Positions 52,629-60,877 are shown, counted from the first letter of the stretch. The stretch: DNA of 64,000 bases from Christensenella sp034926635 (GCA_034926635.1 JAYFQX010000008.1:47318-111317); one strand, 5' to 3'. Numbers and translations: made by a program. Notes: generated by a model not told the origin, from the sequence alone.

Positions 52629-53503
52629 GTGTTTTAACAAAATATACAGGAATGATCGATAAAAGGTTAAGAGAGCTTCTTGATGTAGATGGGACGAACC
52701 GCACAGTGAAAGAAGCGATGAATTACAGCGTTTCGGCAGGTGGAAAACGGCTGCGCCCCACACTCAATATCATGGCAAACGCGCTTTTGGATGGCGATAT
52801 AGAGGAAACTATGGATATCGCCTGCGCACTTGAAATGATTCATACCTATTCGCTGATTCATGATGATCTGCCCGCTATGGATAACGATACGCTTCGGCGC
52901 GGGAAACCGACGAACCATGTGGTTTATGGGGAAGGCATGGCGATTCTGTGCGGGGATGCGCTGCTCAATTATGCTTATGAAGTGATGCTTCAAAATGCAA
53001 TGCGCTATCCCGAAAATTTGCAGGCGCACTTACAGGCAATGGATGCGGTCGCAAAAAGCGCAGGTATTTTCGGAATGGTGACAGGGCAATGCTGTGACAT
53101 TGAAAATGAAGGAAAAACGCTGTCAGCGGAAGAAGTTGATTTTGTGCATCGGCACAAAACAGGAGCGATCATTAAATCTGCGTTACTTTCCGGGCTGCTG
53201 CTCTGTAATCCGGAAAAAAAATATTTAGATGCAATATCCCTTTATGGGGAAGATATCGGCGTTACGTTCCAAATTATTGACGATGTACTCGATGTAGTTG
53301 GCGATGAAAAATTAATGGGCAAAACTCTGGGAAAAGATGCGGACGAAGAAAAGTTTACGTTTGTGACGTTGTTCGGTGTAGAAGAATCCATGCGCATTGC
53401 GCGTCAGAAGACAGAAGAAGCAATTGCTGCTATGGATGTATTTGGTGAAAAAGGCAAGGATCTTTCAGAGCTTGCCGAAGTTATTTTAAAGCGCAAAAAA
53501 TAA
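52625..53503 (+). CDS. ispA: Polyprenyl (farnesyl/geranylgeranyl) diphosphate synthase
   Basis: Condenses IPP with allylic diphosphates to make farnesyl (or geranylgeranyl) diphosphate for undecaprenyl and quinone-type lipids. The 292-residue protein has the first Asp-rich motif DDLPAMDND at residue 80, preceded by EMIHTYSLIH, and the second motif QIIDDVLD with DD at residue 219, plus GGKRLRP near 39. Sequence after xseB is the conserved xseA-xseB-ispA order. Chain length cannot be read with certainty. With ispH downstream it places two isoprenoid genes in one run. Confidence 0.94.
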   Translation: MSVLTKYTGMIDKRLRELLDVDGTNRTVKEAMNYSVSAGGKRLRPTLNIMANALLDGDIEETMDIACALEMIHTYSLIHDDLPAMDNDTLRRGKPTNHVVYGEGMAILCGDALLNYAYEVMLQNAMRYPENLQAHLQAMDAVAKSAGIFGMVTGQCCDIENEGKTLSAEEVDFVHRHKTGAIIKSALLSGLLLCNPEKKYLDAISLYGEDIGVTFQIIDDVLDVVGDEKLMGKTLGKDADEEKFTFVTLFGVEESMRIARQKTEEAIAAMDVFGEKGKDLSELAEVILKRKK

Positions 53504-53521
53504 TTTTGGGACGGGAAAATA

Positions 53522-54190
53522 ATGAAAATTGCAATCGATGGTCCTGCCGGGGCAGGAAAGAGCACAGTTGCCAAAGCCGTAGCAGAAAAATTAGGAATCA
53601 ATTATCTGGATACGGGCGCTATGTATCGCGCTGCTGCGTATGCCATGCTGCAGCAAGGAATTGAACCTGGTGATATAGAAAAAGTGGTTTTGGCTCTAGA
53701 CAACCTTTCGATGGAGATTGCATATAAAGACCGCACACAACATGTTTTGATCAACGGTGAGGATGTTACACAAAGGATCCGCACACCACAGATCTCAAAA
53801 GGTGCGAGCGATATTGCCGTCATTCCGGAGGTGCGTGTAAAGCTGGTGGAAATCCAGCGGAATGTCGCAAAGCAATATGACCTCGTTATGGACGGGCGCG
53901 ACATTGGGACCTATGTGCTGCCTGATGCAGATTACAAAATTTTTCTGACAGCTTCCGCGAAGGAACGCGCACTGCGGCGATACCGGGAAATGACGAACGC
54001 GGGGCAGGATGCCGATTTAGACGAAATTGAACGAGGGATTATTGCACGAGATCAAACAGATTCTACTCGTAAGTTTGCACCATTGCGACAGGCAGACGAC
54101 GCTGTTTTGGTAGACACGACAAGCATGGGAAAACACGAAGTAATCTGTGCAATTTTAAAACTCATCAAAGGAGATGCGGAAACAAAATGA
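53522..54190 (+). CDS. cmk: Cytidylate kinase
   Basis: Phosphorylates CMP and dCMP to the diphosphates. The 222-residue protein has the P-loop DGPAGAGKSTVAKAVAEKLG near residue 5, NYLDTGAMYRA near 26, DGRDIGTYVLPDADYKIFLTASAKERALRR near 122 (split as two motifs), and the usual bacterial insert. Overlaps plsC by 4 nt. The order cmk-plsC-ispH-S1 is conserved in Clostridia. Confidence 0.96.
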   Translation: MKIAIDGPAGAGKSTVAKAVAEKLGINYLDTGAMYRAAAYAMLQQGIEPGDIEKVVLALDNLSMEIAYKDRTQHVLINGEDVTQRIRTPQISKGASDIAVIPEVRVKLVEIQRNVAKQYDLVMDGRDIGTYVLPDADYKIFLTASAKERALRRYREMTNAGQDADLDEIERGIIARDQTDSTRKFAPLRQADDAVLVDTTSMGKHEVICAILKLIKGDAETK

Positions 54191-54786
54191 TATATTTTTT
54201 GGCAAGGGTTTTTGCCTGTATCGTACTGATGCCGTGTTTTTTTGTAAAACGGGTTAATAAACAAAATTTGAAAATTAGAGACGGATGCGTTGTGATTTGT
54301 AATCATAAATCGAATTGGGATCCAATTGTTTTAGGGCATAGTATTTTGACGCAGCCGGTTTGTTATATGGCAAAAGAAGAGCTTTTTCATAATAAGGTAG
54401 CCAATTTTTTTCTGCGTCGTTTGCATGCGATTCCGGTTGCACGTGGAAAGAGCGATATGAAGGCGGTAAAAACGGGGATGGCGGCTTTGAAATCAGGAAA
54501 AATTCTCGGTATTTTCCCGGAAGGGACGCGCAGCGAGACTGGAAAGCTTTTGCCGTTTGAGCCGGGTGCCGCATTGATGGCACTGCGTTCCAATGTTCCG
54601 GTCGTTCCCGTCTATATTAGCGGAAATTACAAATTATTTCATCAGATCAAAGTATACGCACATGCGCCGATCGACCTCAAGAACATTGTCGGGGAAAAAA
54701 CAAATAGCAAAACGATTGAAGAAGCAACAAAATATTTGCAGGGTGTAATGCAGGAAATGAGTGAAAAAGCATGTCTGAAATCATAG
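54187..54786 (+). CDS. plsC: 1-acyl-sn-glycerol-3-phosphate acyltransferase
   Basis: Adds the second acyl chain in phosphatidic acid synthesis at the inner face of the membrane. The 199-residue protein has a hydrophobic N-terminus (MIYFLARVFACIVLMPCFF), the catalytic motif NHKSNWDP (HX4D, near residue 39) and the substrate motif IFPEGTRSETG near 112. Short, like other Clostridia homologs in this position. Overlaps cmk by 4 nt and ispH-S1 by 16 nt. Confidence 0.93.
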   Translation: MIYFLARVFACIVLMPCFFVKRVNKQNLKIRDGCVVICNHKSNWDPIVLGHSILTQPVCYMAKEELFHNKVANFFLRRLHAIPVARGKSDMKAVKTGMAALKSGKILGIFPEGTRSETGKLLPFEPGAALMALRSNVPVVPVYISGNYKLFHQIKVYAHAPIDLKNIVGEKTNSKTIEEATKYLQGVMQEMSEKACLKS

Positions 54787-56858
54787 TGGCGCAGCACGCA
54801 GGCTTTTGCTTCGGTGTAGCGCGCGCAGTAGATGCTGTTAACGATATTATTGGGAGATACAAACATATTTATACATATGGTGAACTAATCCATAATAAGG
54901 ACGTCGTGGACAAGCTCAAAAACAGAGGCGTGCGGATTACAGAAGACGTTGATTCCGTCCCGCACGAAGAAGATACCTTGATTATCATTCGGTCACACGG
55001 CGTTTCCAAATCGGTTTATGACGCCATACAAAATCGTGGCGTTGAGATACTGGATTTAACATGTCCGTTTGTTGCGCGTATTCATAAAAGAGTGATAGAA
55101 GCAGGGGACGTCCCGGTAGTGATTGTCGGAGCAAAAAATCATCCTGAGGTGATCGGCATCCAGGGTTGGGCAAAAGGAAATGTATATATTGCGAATAATA
55201 CTGCCGAAGCGATGGAAGTTCCACATATGGAAGAGGCGCTCATCGTGGCACAAACCACTATTACGCATGCGCTTTGGGATGAGGTGGTCGGTGTACTGCA
55301 AGGTCGGATAGAAAAAATGGATTTGTTTAATTCCATTTGTGATACTACGCAAAAAAGGCAGAAAGAAGCAGTTGAGCTCGCAAGACGGTCAGATATTGTG
55401 CTTGTTGTGGGGGGAAGACACTCTTCCAATACTGAAAAGCTGTATAATTTGTGTAAAAAAAATTGTAAAAAAACCTATTACATTGACAACATTGCGCAAC
55501 TTCCACTTGAAAATGTGTCGAATCATGATATAATAAGTATTGTTGCTGGTGCATCGACACCAGATTGGCTAATTAGGGAGGTAAAGACACTTATGAACGA
55601 TGTCGAAAAAGTAGTGGATGCGGAAAATACCACGGAGGAAAAGGTAGTGTCCACCGAAGAACAATCACAGGCAAACGAGGATTTCATGGCTGAAATTGAA
55701 AAGTCGTTTGTATATATTAAGAGAGGGCAGATCGTGACAGGAACGGTTGTTCAGATTTCCGACAGCGAAATATGTGTCAATATTGGCTATAAGTCTGACG
55801 GTATTATCAAAAAAGAAAATCTGACGGCCGGCGGTGATGTAAATCCGCAAGATATGTTCCATGTAGGGGATGAAATCGAAGCTGAAGTTGTGGCGTTAAA
55901 CGATGGGGAAGGCAATGTTGTACTTTCCAGGAAATCAATTGAATCCAAACTGAAATGGAAAGAATTGGTAGAATCCTTAGATGAAACAGCCATATATACG
56001 GTAAAAGTGGATAAAGTTGTAAAAGGCGGCGTACTTGCTAAGCTGGACGGATATGATGCGTTTATTCCGGCTTCACAGTTATCTTTGAAGTATGTAGAAG
56101 ATCTCAGTGAGTTTGTTGGCAAGGAACTGCAGGTTAATATTATAGAAGCAGACAAACGCCAGAGGCGTTTCGTGCTCTCGCACAAAAATATTCTGAAGGC
56201 AGCTGCGGAAGAAGAAGAAAAGAAGCTTTATGATTCCTTTAATAAGGGGGATAAAGTAACAGGAAAGATTAAGAGACTGACAGACTTCGGTGCTTTTGTT
56301 GATATCGGGGGAGTAGATGGATTACTGCATATTACCGATATTTCGTGGGTGAAAGTAAAACATCCTTCTGATGTATTAAAAGTTGGCGACGAGGTTGAAG
56401 TCCTGATTTTGAATGTTGACCCGGAAAAGAAGAGAATTTCTCTTGGTCTCAAGCAGCTTTCCCCGAAACCGTGGGATTTGGCGCCAGAAAAGTATATTGT
56501 TGGAGATACCGTAGAAGGTACGGTGGTCAGGATTATGCCGTTTGGTGCTTTTGTATCGCTTGAGCCGACGATTGACGGATTAATCCATATTTCGCAGGTG
56601 ACCAATAGAAGGCTTGAAAAGGTAGAAGAAGAGCTTCGGATTGGTGATAAGATTACTGCCAAGGTCATGGAAGTAAATCCGGCGAAAAAGCGTATCAGTC
56701 TTAGCATTCGTGCATTGATGGATGAGCCTGAGAGACCCGCGAAGAAAGAAGAGACTGTAAGAGAAGAAAAGTTTCATTATGAGTTACCGCCAGTAGAAGG
56801 CGCGACCTCTTCGCTCGCAGATTTCTTCCCAAAGATGGATGACGACGACGAAAAATAG
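54771..56858 (+). CDS. ispH: Fusion of HMBPP reductase IspH with four ribosomal S1 domains
   Basis: A 695-residue two-part protein. Residues 1 to about 278 are IspH (LytB), the last MEP-pathway enzyme, converting HMBPP to IPP and DMAPP with a 4Fe-4S cluster; the three ligands Cys13 (GFCFGV), Cys98 (LTCPF) and Cys190 (SICDTTQKRQ), His41, His76, His124 and Glu126 are all present. A linker (about 279-315, Glu/Thr-rich) leads to four S1 RNA-binding repeats (about 316-390, 400-465, 485-560, 570-645), the last two with the DFGAFV and PFGAFV cores. Such fusions are known in Clostridia and may supply S1-type RNA binding. A terminator follows. Confidence 0.95.
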   Translation: MSEIIVAQHAGFCFGVARAVDAVNDIIGRYKHIYTYGELIHNKDVVDKLKNRGVRITEDVDSVPHEEDTLIIIRSHGVSKSVYDAIQNRGVEILDLTCPFVARIHKRVIEAGDVPVVIVGAKNHPEVIGIQGWAKGNVYIANNTAEAMEVPHMEEALIVAQTTITHALWDEVVGVLQGRIEKMDLFNSICDTTQKRQKEAVELARRSDIVLVVGGRHSSNTEKLYNLCKKNCKKTYYIDNIAQLPLENVSNHDIISIVAGASTPDWLIREVKTLMNDVEKVVDAENTTEEKVVSTEEQSQANEDFMAEIEKSFVYIKRGQIVTGTVVQISDSEICVNIGYKSDGIIKKENLTAGGDVNPQDMFHVGDEIEAEVVALNDGEGNVVLSRKSIESKLKWKELVESLDETAIYTVKVDKVVKGGVLAKLDGYDAFIPASQLSLKYVEDLSEFVGKELQVNIIEADKRQRRFVLSHKNILKAAAEEEEKKLYDSFNKGDKVTGKIKRLTDFGAFVDIGGVDGLLHITDISWVKVKHPSDVLKVGDEVEVLILNVDPEKKRISLGLKQLSPKPWDLAPEKYIVGDTVEGTVVRIMPFGAFVSLEPTIDGLIHISQVTNRRLEKVEEELRIGDKITAKVMEVNPAKKRISLSIRALMDEPERPAKKEETVREEKFHYELPPVEGATSSLADFFPKMDDDDEK

Positions 56859-56883
56859 TTTTGTTTATGAAAATTTTGTTTAT

Positions 56884-56911
56884 AAAAAAGCCGCAAGTTT
56901 GCGGCTTTTTT
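56884..56911 (+). terminator. Intrinsic terminator after ispH-S1
   Basis: AAAAAAGCCGCA (56884-56895) pairs with TGCGGCTTTTTT (56900-56911) around a 4 nt loop. Strong and symmetric; ends the nusB-to-ispH unit. Confidence 0.92.
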
Positions 56912-56970
56912 ATGGCATATTCTTTGGAAAGTGTTTCGAAAAAAGAATAAAATAAATTCTTAAAAAGTTG

Positions 56971-56999
56971 TTGACTTTTTGTTCGATATGCAGTATATT
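56971..56999 (+). promoter_or_regulatory. Promoter of the six-tRNA cluster
   Basis: TTGACT at 56971-56976 and TATATT at 56994-56999, spacer 17 bp. The start would be near 57006, about 25 nt before tRNA-Pro. Confidence 0.75.
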
Positions 57000-57030
57000 A
57001 TAAAGCGTCGCAAATAAACAGAGTATGCTT

Positions 57031-57107
57031 CGGGGTGTCGCGCAGTTTGGTAGCGCACGTGCTTTGGGAGCATGGGGCCGGGGGTTCGAGTCCCTCCACC
57101 CCGACCA
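57031..57107 (+). tRNA. tRNA-Pro (TGG)
   Basis: Acceptor CGGGGTG pairs with CACCCCG; the anticodon stem CGTGC/GCATG holds the loop TTTGGGA with anticodon TGG at 57065-57067. T-arm GGGGG TTCGAGT CCCTC is present and ACCA is encoded (57104-57107). Discriminator A. Confidence 0.96.
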
Positions 57108-57218
57108 GTTCTTCTTCCGAGAAGAGGAAGAAGCGCTGGCGGGAATAAAGAAAAGCAACCCAAAAGCCCAGGCAAGCTCGTTTGATAACGAATTGCTTCA
57201 TAATAAGAATAGAAATAT

Positions 57219-57293
57219 GGCCCCATGGTCAAGCGGTCAAGACATCGCCCTTTCACGGCGGTAACCCGGGTTCGATTCCCGGTGGGGTCACCA
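57219..57293 (+). tRNA. tRNA-Glu (TTC)
   Basis: Acceptor GGCCCCA pairs with TGGGGTC (one G-T pair); anticodon loop CTTTCAC gives TTC; T-arm CCGGG TTCGATT CCCGG; CCA encoded. Discriminator A. The 111 nt spacer from tRNA-Pro is the longest in the cluster and holds an 8 bp hairpin (57111-57118 with 57126-57133). Confidence 0.95.
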
Positions 57294-57321
57294 TTTTCTT
57301 ATTAAGCGCTCTTTTGTTTGA

Positions 57322-57398
57322 GGGCCCTTAGCTCAGTTGGTCAGAGCGGTCGGCTCATAACCGATTGGTCCGGGGTTCGAGTCCCTGAGGGCCCACCA
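57322..57398 (+). tRNA. tRNA with CAT anticodon, probably Ile2 (lysidine type), else elongator Met
   Basis: Acceptor GGGCCCT/AGGGCCC, anticodon stem TCGG/CCGA with loop CTCATAA, CCA encoded. It lacks the three G-C pairs and the C1 mismatch of initiator tRNA. C4-G69 and C5-G68 pairs in the acceptor stem and the CTTAGCTCAG start match the features TilS uses to recognise tRNA-Ile2 in Escherichia coli, so Ile2 is favoured; a Met elongator is not excluded. Confidence 0.9.
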
Positions 57399-57432
57399 AT
57401 TGAGTCAATATTGTCTATAGCATTAAAGGTTT

Positions 57433-57509
57433 GGCCTGGTAGTTCAGTTGGTTAGAACGCTAGCCTGTCACGCTAGAGGTCGAGAGTTCGAGTCTCTTCC
57501 AGGTCGCCA
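57433..57509 (+). tRNA. tRNA-Asp (GTC)
   Basis: Acceptor GGCCTGG/CCAGGTC; anticodon loop CTGTCAC gives GTC; T-arm GAGAG TTCGAGT CTCTT; GCCA at the end, so discriminator G. Confidence 0.95.
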
Positions 57510-57513
57510 TTAT

Positions 57514-57589
57514 GCCTCTGTAGCTCAGTCGGTAGAGCAGGGGACTGAAAATCCCCGTGTCGGTGGTTCGATTCCGCCCGGAGGCACCA
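57514..57589 (+). tRNA. tRNA-Phe (GAA)
   Basis: Acceptor GCCTCTG/CGGAGGC (one T-G pair); anticodon stem GGGGA/TCCCC with loop CTGAAAA, anticodon GAA; CCA encoded. It lies only 4 nt after tRNA-Asp. Confidence 0.95.
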
Positions 57590-57597
57590 ATAGCCCT

Positions 57598-57673
57598 GCT
57601 GGTGTAGCTCAATTGGCAGAGCAGCTGATTTGTAATCAGCAGGTTAAGGGTTCAAGTCCCCTCACCAGCTCCA
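57598..57673 (+). tRNA. tRNA-Thr (TGT)
   Basis: Acceptor GCTGGTG/CACCAGC; anticodon stem CTGAT/ATCAG with loop TTGTA giving TGT; T-arm GGGG TTCAAGT CCCC; TCCA at the end, so discriminator T. Last tRNA of the cluster. Confidence 0.95.
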
Positions 57674-57678
57674 ACTAC

Positions 57679-57704
57679 AAACCGCATGGAAATGCGGTTT
57701 TTTA
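57679..57704 (+). terminator. Intrinsic terminator of the tRNA cluster
   Basis: AAACCGCA (57679-57686) pairs with TGCGGTTT (57693-57700), 6 nt loop, then T-run. Confidence 0.88.
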
Positions 57705-57860
57705 TTTTTGAGAGTTCATGCCTGCTTATGATTACAAGTTGTGAGTGGCGAACTTTGATCAACCCCGATTTTATTATAAAGAAAAAAATATAAACTCTAT
57801 TTTATCCTTTGACGATACTGGTTAGCGCGTTTATCAGAGTGGTTTAAAATGAAAATGGGT

Positions 57861-57889
57861 TTGACACTTTGCACTATATATGCTATTCT
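57861..57889 (+). promoter_or_regulatory. Promoter of nrdD
   Basis: TTGACA at 57861-57866 and TATTCT at 57884-57889 with a 17 bp spacer; start near 57896, 45 nt before nrdD. A weaker second candidate, TTGACG (57809-57814) and TATCAG (57832-57837), also with 17 bp, lies upstream. The rest of the 267-base gap after the tRNA cluster (57705-57808) is AT-rich with nothing I recognise. Confidence 0.75.
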
Positions 57890-57918
57890 TTCTTTTGGAA
57901 TTATACAATATATTGACG
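57871..57918 (+). promoter_or_regulatory. Two NrdR-type boxes over the nrdD promoter and start site
   Basis: Box 1, GCACTATATATGCTAT (57871-57886), overlaps the -10 element; box 2, ATACAATATATTGACG (57903-57918), lies just after the start. Each agrees with the NrdR consensus ACAC-W-ATATAT-W-GTGT at 12 of 16 positions, and they start 32 bp apart, about three helical turns, the usual spacing of NrdR box pairs. NrdR represses ribonucleotide reductase genes when dATP is high. Function is inferred. Confidence 0.75.
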
Positions 57919-57940
57919 TTTTAGCAGAAGGGATACAATA

Positions 57941-60115
57941 ATGAAAATCATCAAAAGAAACGGTTCCGAAGCTGTTTTCGATATCACTAAGATAGTAAAT
58001 GCAATAAAAAAGGCAAACCAGGCAATTGATGAAAAGGCGCGTATGACGCCGATGCAAATTCAGCGTATTGCAGAAAGCGTAGTTTTATCCTGTGAACAAC
58101 TAGGACGCTCTCCAATTGTAGAAGAAGTGCAGGATATGGTAGAGCACCAAATTATGGCACATGGCGCATTTGAAGTTGCCAAGGCGTATATAACATATCG
58201 TTATACGCGAAATTTAGTGCGGCAGTCTAACACAACCGATGATAAAATTTTGAGTTTGATTGAATGCAATAACGAAGAGGCCAAACAAGAGAACTCAAAT
58301 AAAAATCCTATTGTCAATTCGACACAGCGCGATTATATGGCGGGTGAAGTATCGCGGGATATTACAAACCGTATTTTATTGCCGCAGGAAATTGTAGATG
58401 CACACAATGAGGGGATCATTCATTTTCATGATTCGGATTATTTTGCACAGCATATGCATAATTGCGACCTCGTTAATTTGGAGGATATGCTGCAAAACGG
58501 TACGGTTATTACCGGTACGTTGATTGAGCGTCCTCACAGCTTTTCGACAGCTTGTAATATTGCAACGCAGATCATTGCGCAGGTAGCTTCGAATCAATAC
58601 GGCGGACAATCAATTTCATTAACGCATTTGGCTCCTTTTGTACAAATTAGTCGTGAAAAAATTCGCCAACAAGTCTTGCATGAGATCAAGAACCTTGATG
58701 TTGAAGTATCTATTGATAAGATACACAATATGGTGGAAGAACGTCTCCGGGAAGAAGTGCGTCGTGGTGTTCAAACGATTCAATATCAAGTAGTAACCTT
58801 GCTGACGACAAATGGTCAAGCACCGTTTGTAACTGTATTCATGTATTTAAACGAAGCGAAAAACGAACAGGAAAAGCATGATCTTGCTTTGATCATTGAA
58901 GAAATGTTGGAACAGCGTTACCAAGGAGTCAAAAATGAGAAGGGCGTATGGGTGACGCCGGCATTCCCGAAGCTGGTCTATGTACTGGAGGAAGATAATA
59001 TACGGCCGGATGCGCCATATTATTACCTGACAGAGCTTGCTGCAAAATGTACGGCAAAACGCATGGTACCGGATTATATTTCCGAAAAGATTATGAAGCA
59101 GCTCAAAATTGATAAAAACGGGGAAGGGCAGTGTTATACTTGCATGGGCTGCCGCAGCTTTCTAACGCCGTTTGTGGATGACGAAGGCAAAGCGCAATAC
59201 TATGGTCGCTTTAACCAAGGCGTTGTTACCATTAATTTGGTAGATATTGGTCTTTCGGCAGATAAAGATATACAAAAATTCTGGGAAATTTTTGACGAGC
59301 GTATGGAATTATGTCACCATGCCCTGCAGTGCAGGCATGAACGCTTAAGTGGAACATTGTCTGATGTAGCGCCGATTCTTTGGCAGTACGGAGCCCTTGC
59401 ACGCCTGAAAAAAGGTGAGAAAATTGATAAGCTGCTGCATGGCGGGTATTCTACGATTTCGCTAGGTTATGCAGGTTTATGGGAATGCGTATACAGCATG
59501 ACAGGGAAAAAGTTAACCGAGGCAGAAGGGGAAGCCTTTGGTCTTGAGATTATGAAAAAGCTGAATGAATATACCGCTAAATGGAAACAAGCTGAAAATA
59601 TAGATTACAGTCTTTATGGTACGCCGCTGGAATCTACCACTTATAAGTTTGCAAAATGCCTGCAAAAGCGTTTTGGTGTGATTGAGGGGGTTACAGATAA
59701 GGGGTATATCACCAACAGTTATCATGTTCACGTAACGGAAGAAATCAATGCATTCGACAAGCTCGCGCTGGAAGCAAAGTTCCAGGCGCTGTCTCCGGGC
59801 GGCGCGATCAGCTATGTTGAAGTGCCTAATATGCAGAACAATCTAGAAGCGGTTATGCGGGTTATTCGGTTTATTTATGATAATATTATGTATGCGGAAT
59901 TGAATACCAAAAGTGATTACTGCCAGGTTTGTGGTTTTGAGGGCGAAATTGAGATTCGGGAGCAAGACGGTAAATTAGTCTGGACTTGCCCGCAATGCGG
60001 AAACCAGGATCAAGATACCATGAATGTTGCGCGACGCACCTGTGGATATATTGGGACGCAGTACTGGAACCAGGGACGGACACAAGAGATTAAAGAACGT
60101 GTGATGCATTTATAG
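57941..60115 (+). CDS. nrdD: Anaerobic ribonucleoside-triphosphate reductase NrdD
   Basis: Oxygen-sensitive glycyl-radical enzyme that makes dNTPs from NTPs. The 724-residue protein has an N-terminal ATP cone (MKIIKRNGSEAVFDITKIVNAIKKA) for allosteric control, the reductase barrel with FHDSDYF near 164 and CYTCMGCRSFL near 388, the zinc site Cys661-Cys664 and Cys683-Cys686, and the glycyl radical at Gly702 in RRTCGYIGTQYWNQGR. Indicates anaerobic growth. A terminator lies between it and its activase gene nrdG. Confidence 0.97.
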   Translation: MKIIKRNGSEAVFDITKIVNAIKKANQAIDEKARMTPMQIQRIAESVVLSCEQLGRSPIVEEVQDMVEHQIMAHGAFEVAKAYITYRYTRNLVRQSNTTDDKILSLIECNNEEAKQENSNKNPIVNSTQRDYMAGEVSRDITNRILLPQEIVDAHNEGIIHFHDSDYFAQHMHNCDLVNLEDMLQNGTVITGTLIERPHSFSTACNIATQIIAQVASNQYGGQSISLTHLAPFVQISREKIRQQVLHEIKNLDVEVSIDKIHNMVEERLREEVRRGVQTIQYQVVTLLTTNGQAPFVTVFMYLNEAKNEQEKHDLALIIEEMLEQRYQGVKNEKGVWVTPAFPKLVYVLEEDNIRPDAPYYYLTELAAKCTAKRMVPDYISEKIMKQLKIDKNGEGQCYTCMGCRSFLTPFVDDEGKAQYYGRFNQGVVTINLVDIGLSADKDIQKFWEIFDERMELCHHALQCRHERLSGTLSDVAPILWQYGALARLKKGEKIDKLLHGGYSTISLGYAGLWECVYSMTGKKLTEAEGEAFGLEIMKKLNEYTAKWKQAENIDYSLYGTPLESTTYKFAKCLQKRFGVIEGVTDKGYITNSYHVHVTEEINAFDKLALEAKFQALSPGGAISYVEVPNMQNNLEAVMRVIRFIYDNIMYAELNTKSDYCQVCGFEGEIEIREQDGKLVWTCPQCGNQDQDTMNVARRTCGYIGTQYWNQGRTQEIKERVMHL

Positions 60116-60131
60116 GCTTCATAAACGATAC

Positions 60132-60159
60132 AAAGGGCATCCAGGTCGGGTGCCTTTTT
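60132..60159 (+). terminator. Terminator between nrdD and nrdG
   Basis: AAAGGGCATCC (60132-60142) pairs with GGGTGCCTTT (60148-60158), with two G-T pairs and a 5 nt loop, followed by TTTTTC. It would limit nrdG expression to read-through. Confidence 0.75.
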
Positions 60160-60192
60160 CCATTTTTTGATTATGCGGGGGAATTTGCGGTT

Positions 60193-60723
60193 ATGTTTTA
60201 TGGAGATATCAAAAACTGTGATATTGCCAATGGCATTGGAGTACGGGTTACTTTGTTTGTTTCAGGGTGTACCAATCACTGTGAGCATTGTTTTCAGCCG
60301 CAGACGTGGGACTTTCATTACGGAAGGGAATTTACGTGCGAAACAGAACAAAAGCTTTTAAAAATGCTGGGGAAAGAGTATATTGATGGGTTAACGCTGC
60401 TTGGTGGAGAACCGTTTGAACCGGAAAATCAACATGCGCTGCTGCCGTTTTTGCAACGTGTGAAAAAACAGTATCAGAAGAAAACTATTTGGGCATTTAC
60501 CGGATTTACATTGGAGGAGTTATGCGATGATAAATCCTATTCTAACTCCCTGGAAACAAATACAATTTTGGGGTTGTTAGACGTACTTGTGGACGGGCGC
60601 TTTATAGAAGCACAGAAAGATTTGTCGCTGCAATTCCGCGGATCATTAAACCAACGAATTATCGATATGAATCTTACGCGGGAACATCAAAAAATAATCT
60701 TATGGGAACAGACGATAAAATGA
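60193..60723 (+). CDS. nrdG: Anaerobic ribonucleotide reductase activating protein NrdG
   Basis: Radical-SAM activase that generates the glycyl radical on NrdD. The 176-residue protein has the 4Fe-4S motif with Cys26, Cys30 and Cys33 (SGCTNHCEHCFQP), then LTLLGGEPFEPENQ near residue 72 and IWAFTGFTLEEL near 100. No promoter is visible between the upstream terminator and the start, so it is probably transcribed from the nrdD promoter by read-through. Its own ribosome site is weak (GGGGGAATTTGCGGTT). Confidence 0.95.
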   Translation: MFYGDIKNCDIANGIGVRVTLFVSGCTNHCEHCFQPQTWDFHYGREFTCETEQKLLKMLGKEYIDGLTLLGGEPFEPENQHALLPFLQRVKKQYQKKTIWAFTGFTLEELCDDKSYSNSLETNTILGLLDVLVDGRFIEAQKDLSLQFRGSLNQRIIDMNLTREHQKIILWEQTIK

Positions 60724-60812
60724 GGTAAACAGATCAATAAAACCCTAAAGATTGGGTATCTATATGGAGAATGTCATTGTTAAAAAAATTTGTCAGTTTC
60801 TAATATTTATTA

Positions 60813-60841
60813 TTGACCTCAAGAAATCGCTATGCTATAAT
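60813..60841 (+). promoter_or_regulatory. Promoter of tRNA-Tyr/tRNA-Leu
   Basis: TTGACC at 60813-60818 and TATAAT at 60836-60841, 17 bp spacer; start about 30 nt before tRNA-Tyr. Confidence 0.78.
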
Positions 60842-60877
60842 AAATATCGCTGACTGATTAGGACAGCAATCATATGT

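Noticed and set aside
57025..57264. Plus-strand open frame of 79 codons, and minus-strand frames at 56910-57256, over the first tRNAs
   Set aside because: They lie across tRNA-Pro and tRNA-Glu, and their most distinctive segments are simply translations of the tRNA sequences, a common annotation artefact.
57448..57711. Plus-strand open frame of 87 codons over tRNA-Asp, Phe and Thr
   Set aside because: Covers three clear tRNAs and their terminator; no ribosome site and no protein family resemblance apart from known tRNA artefacts.
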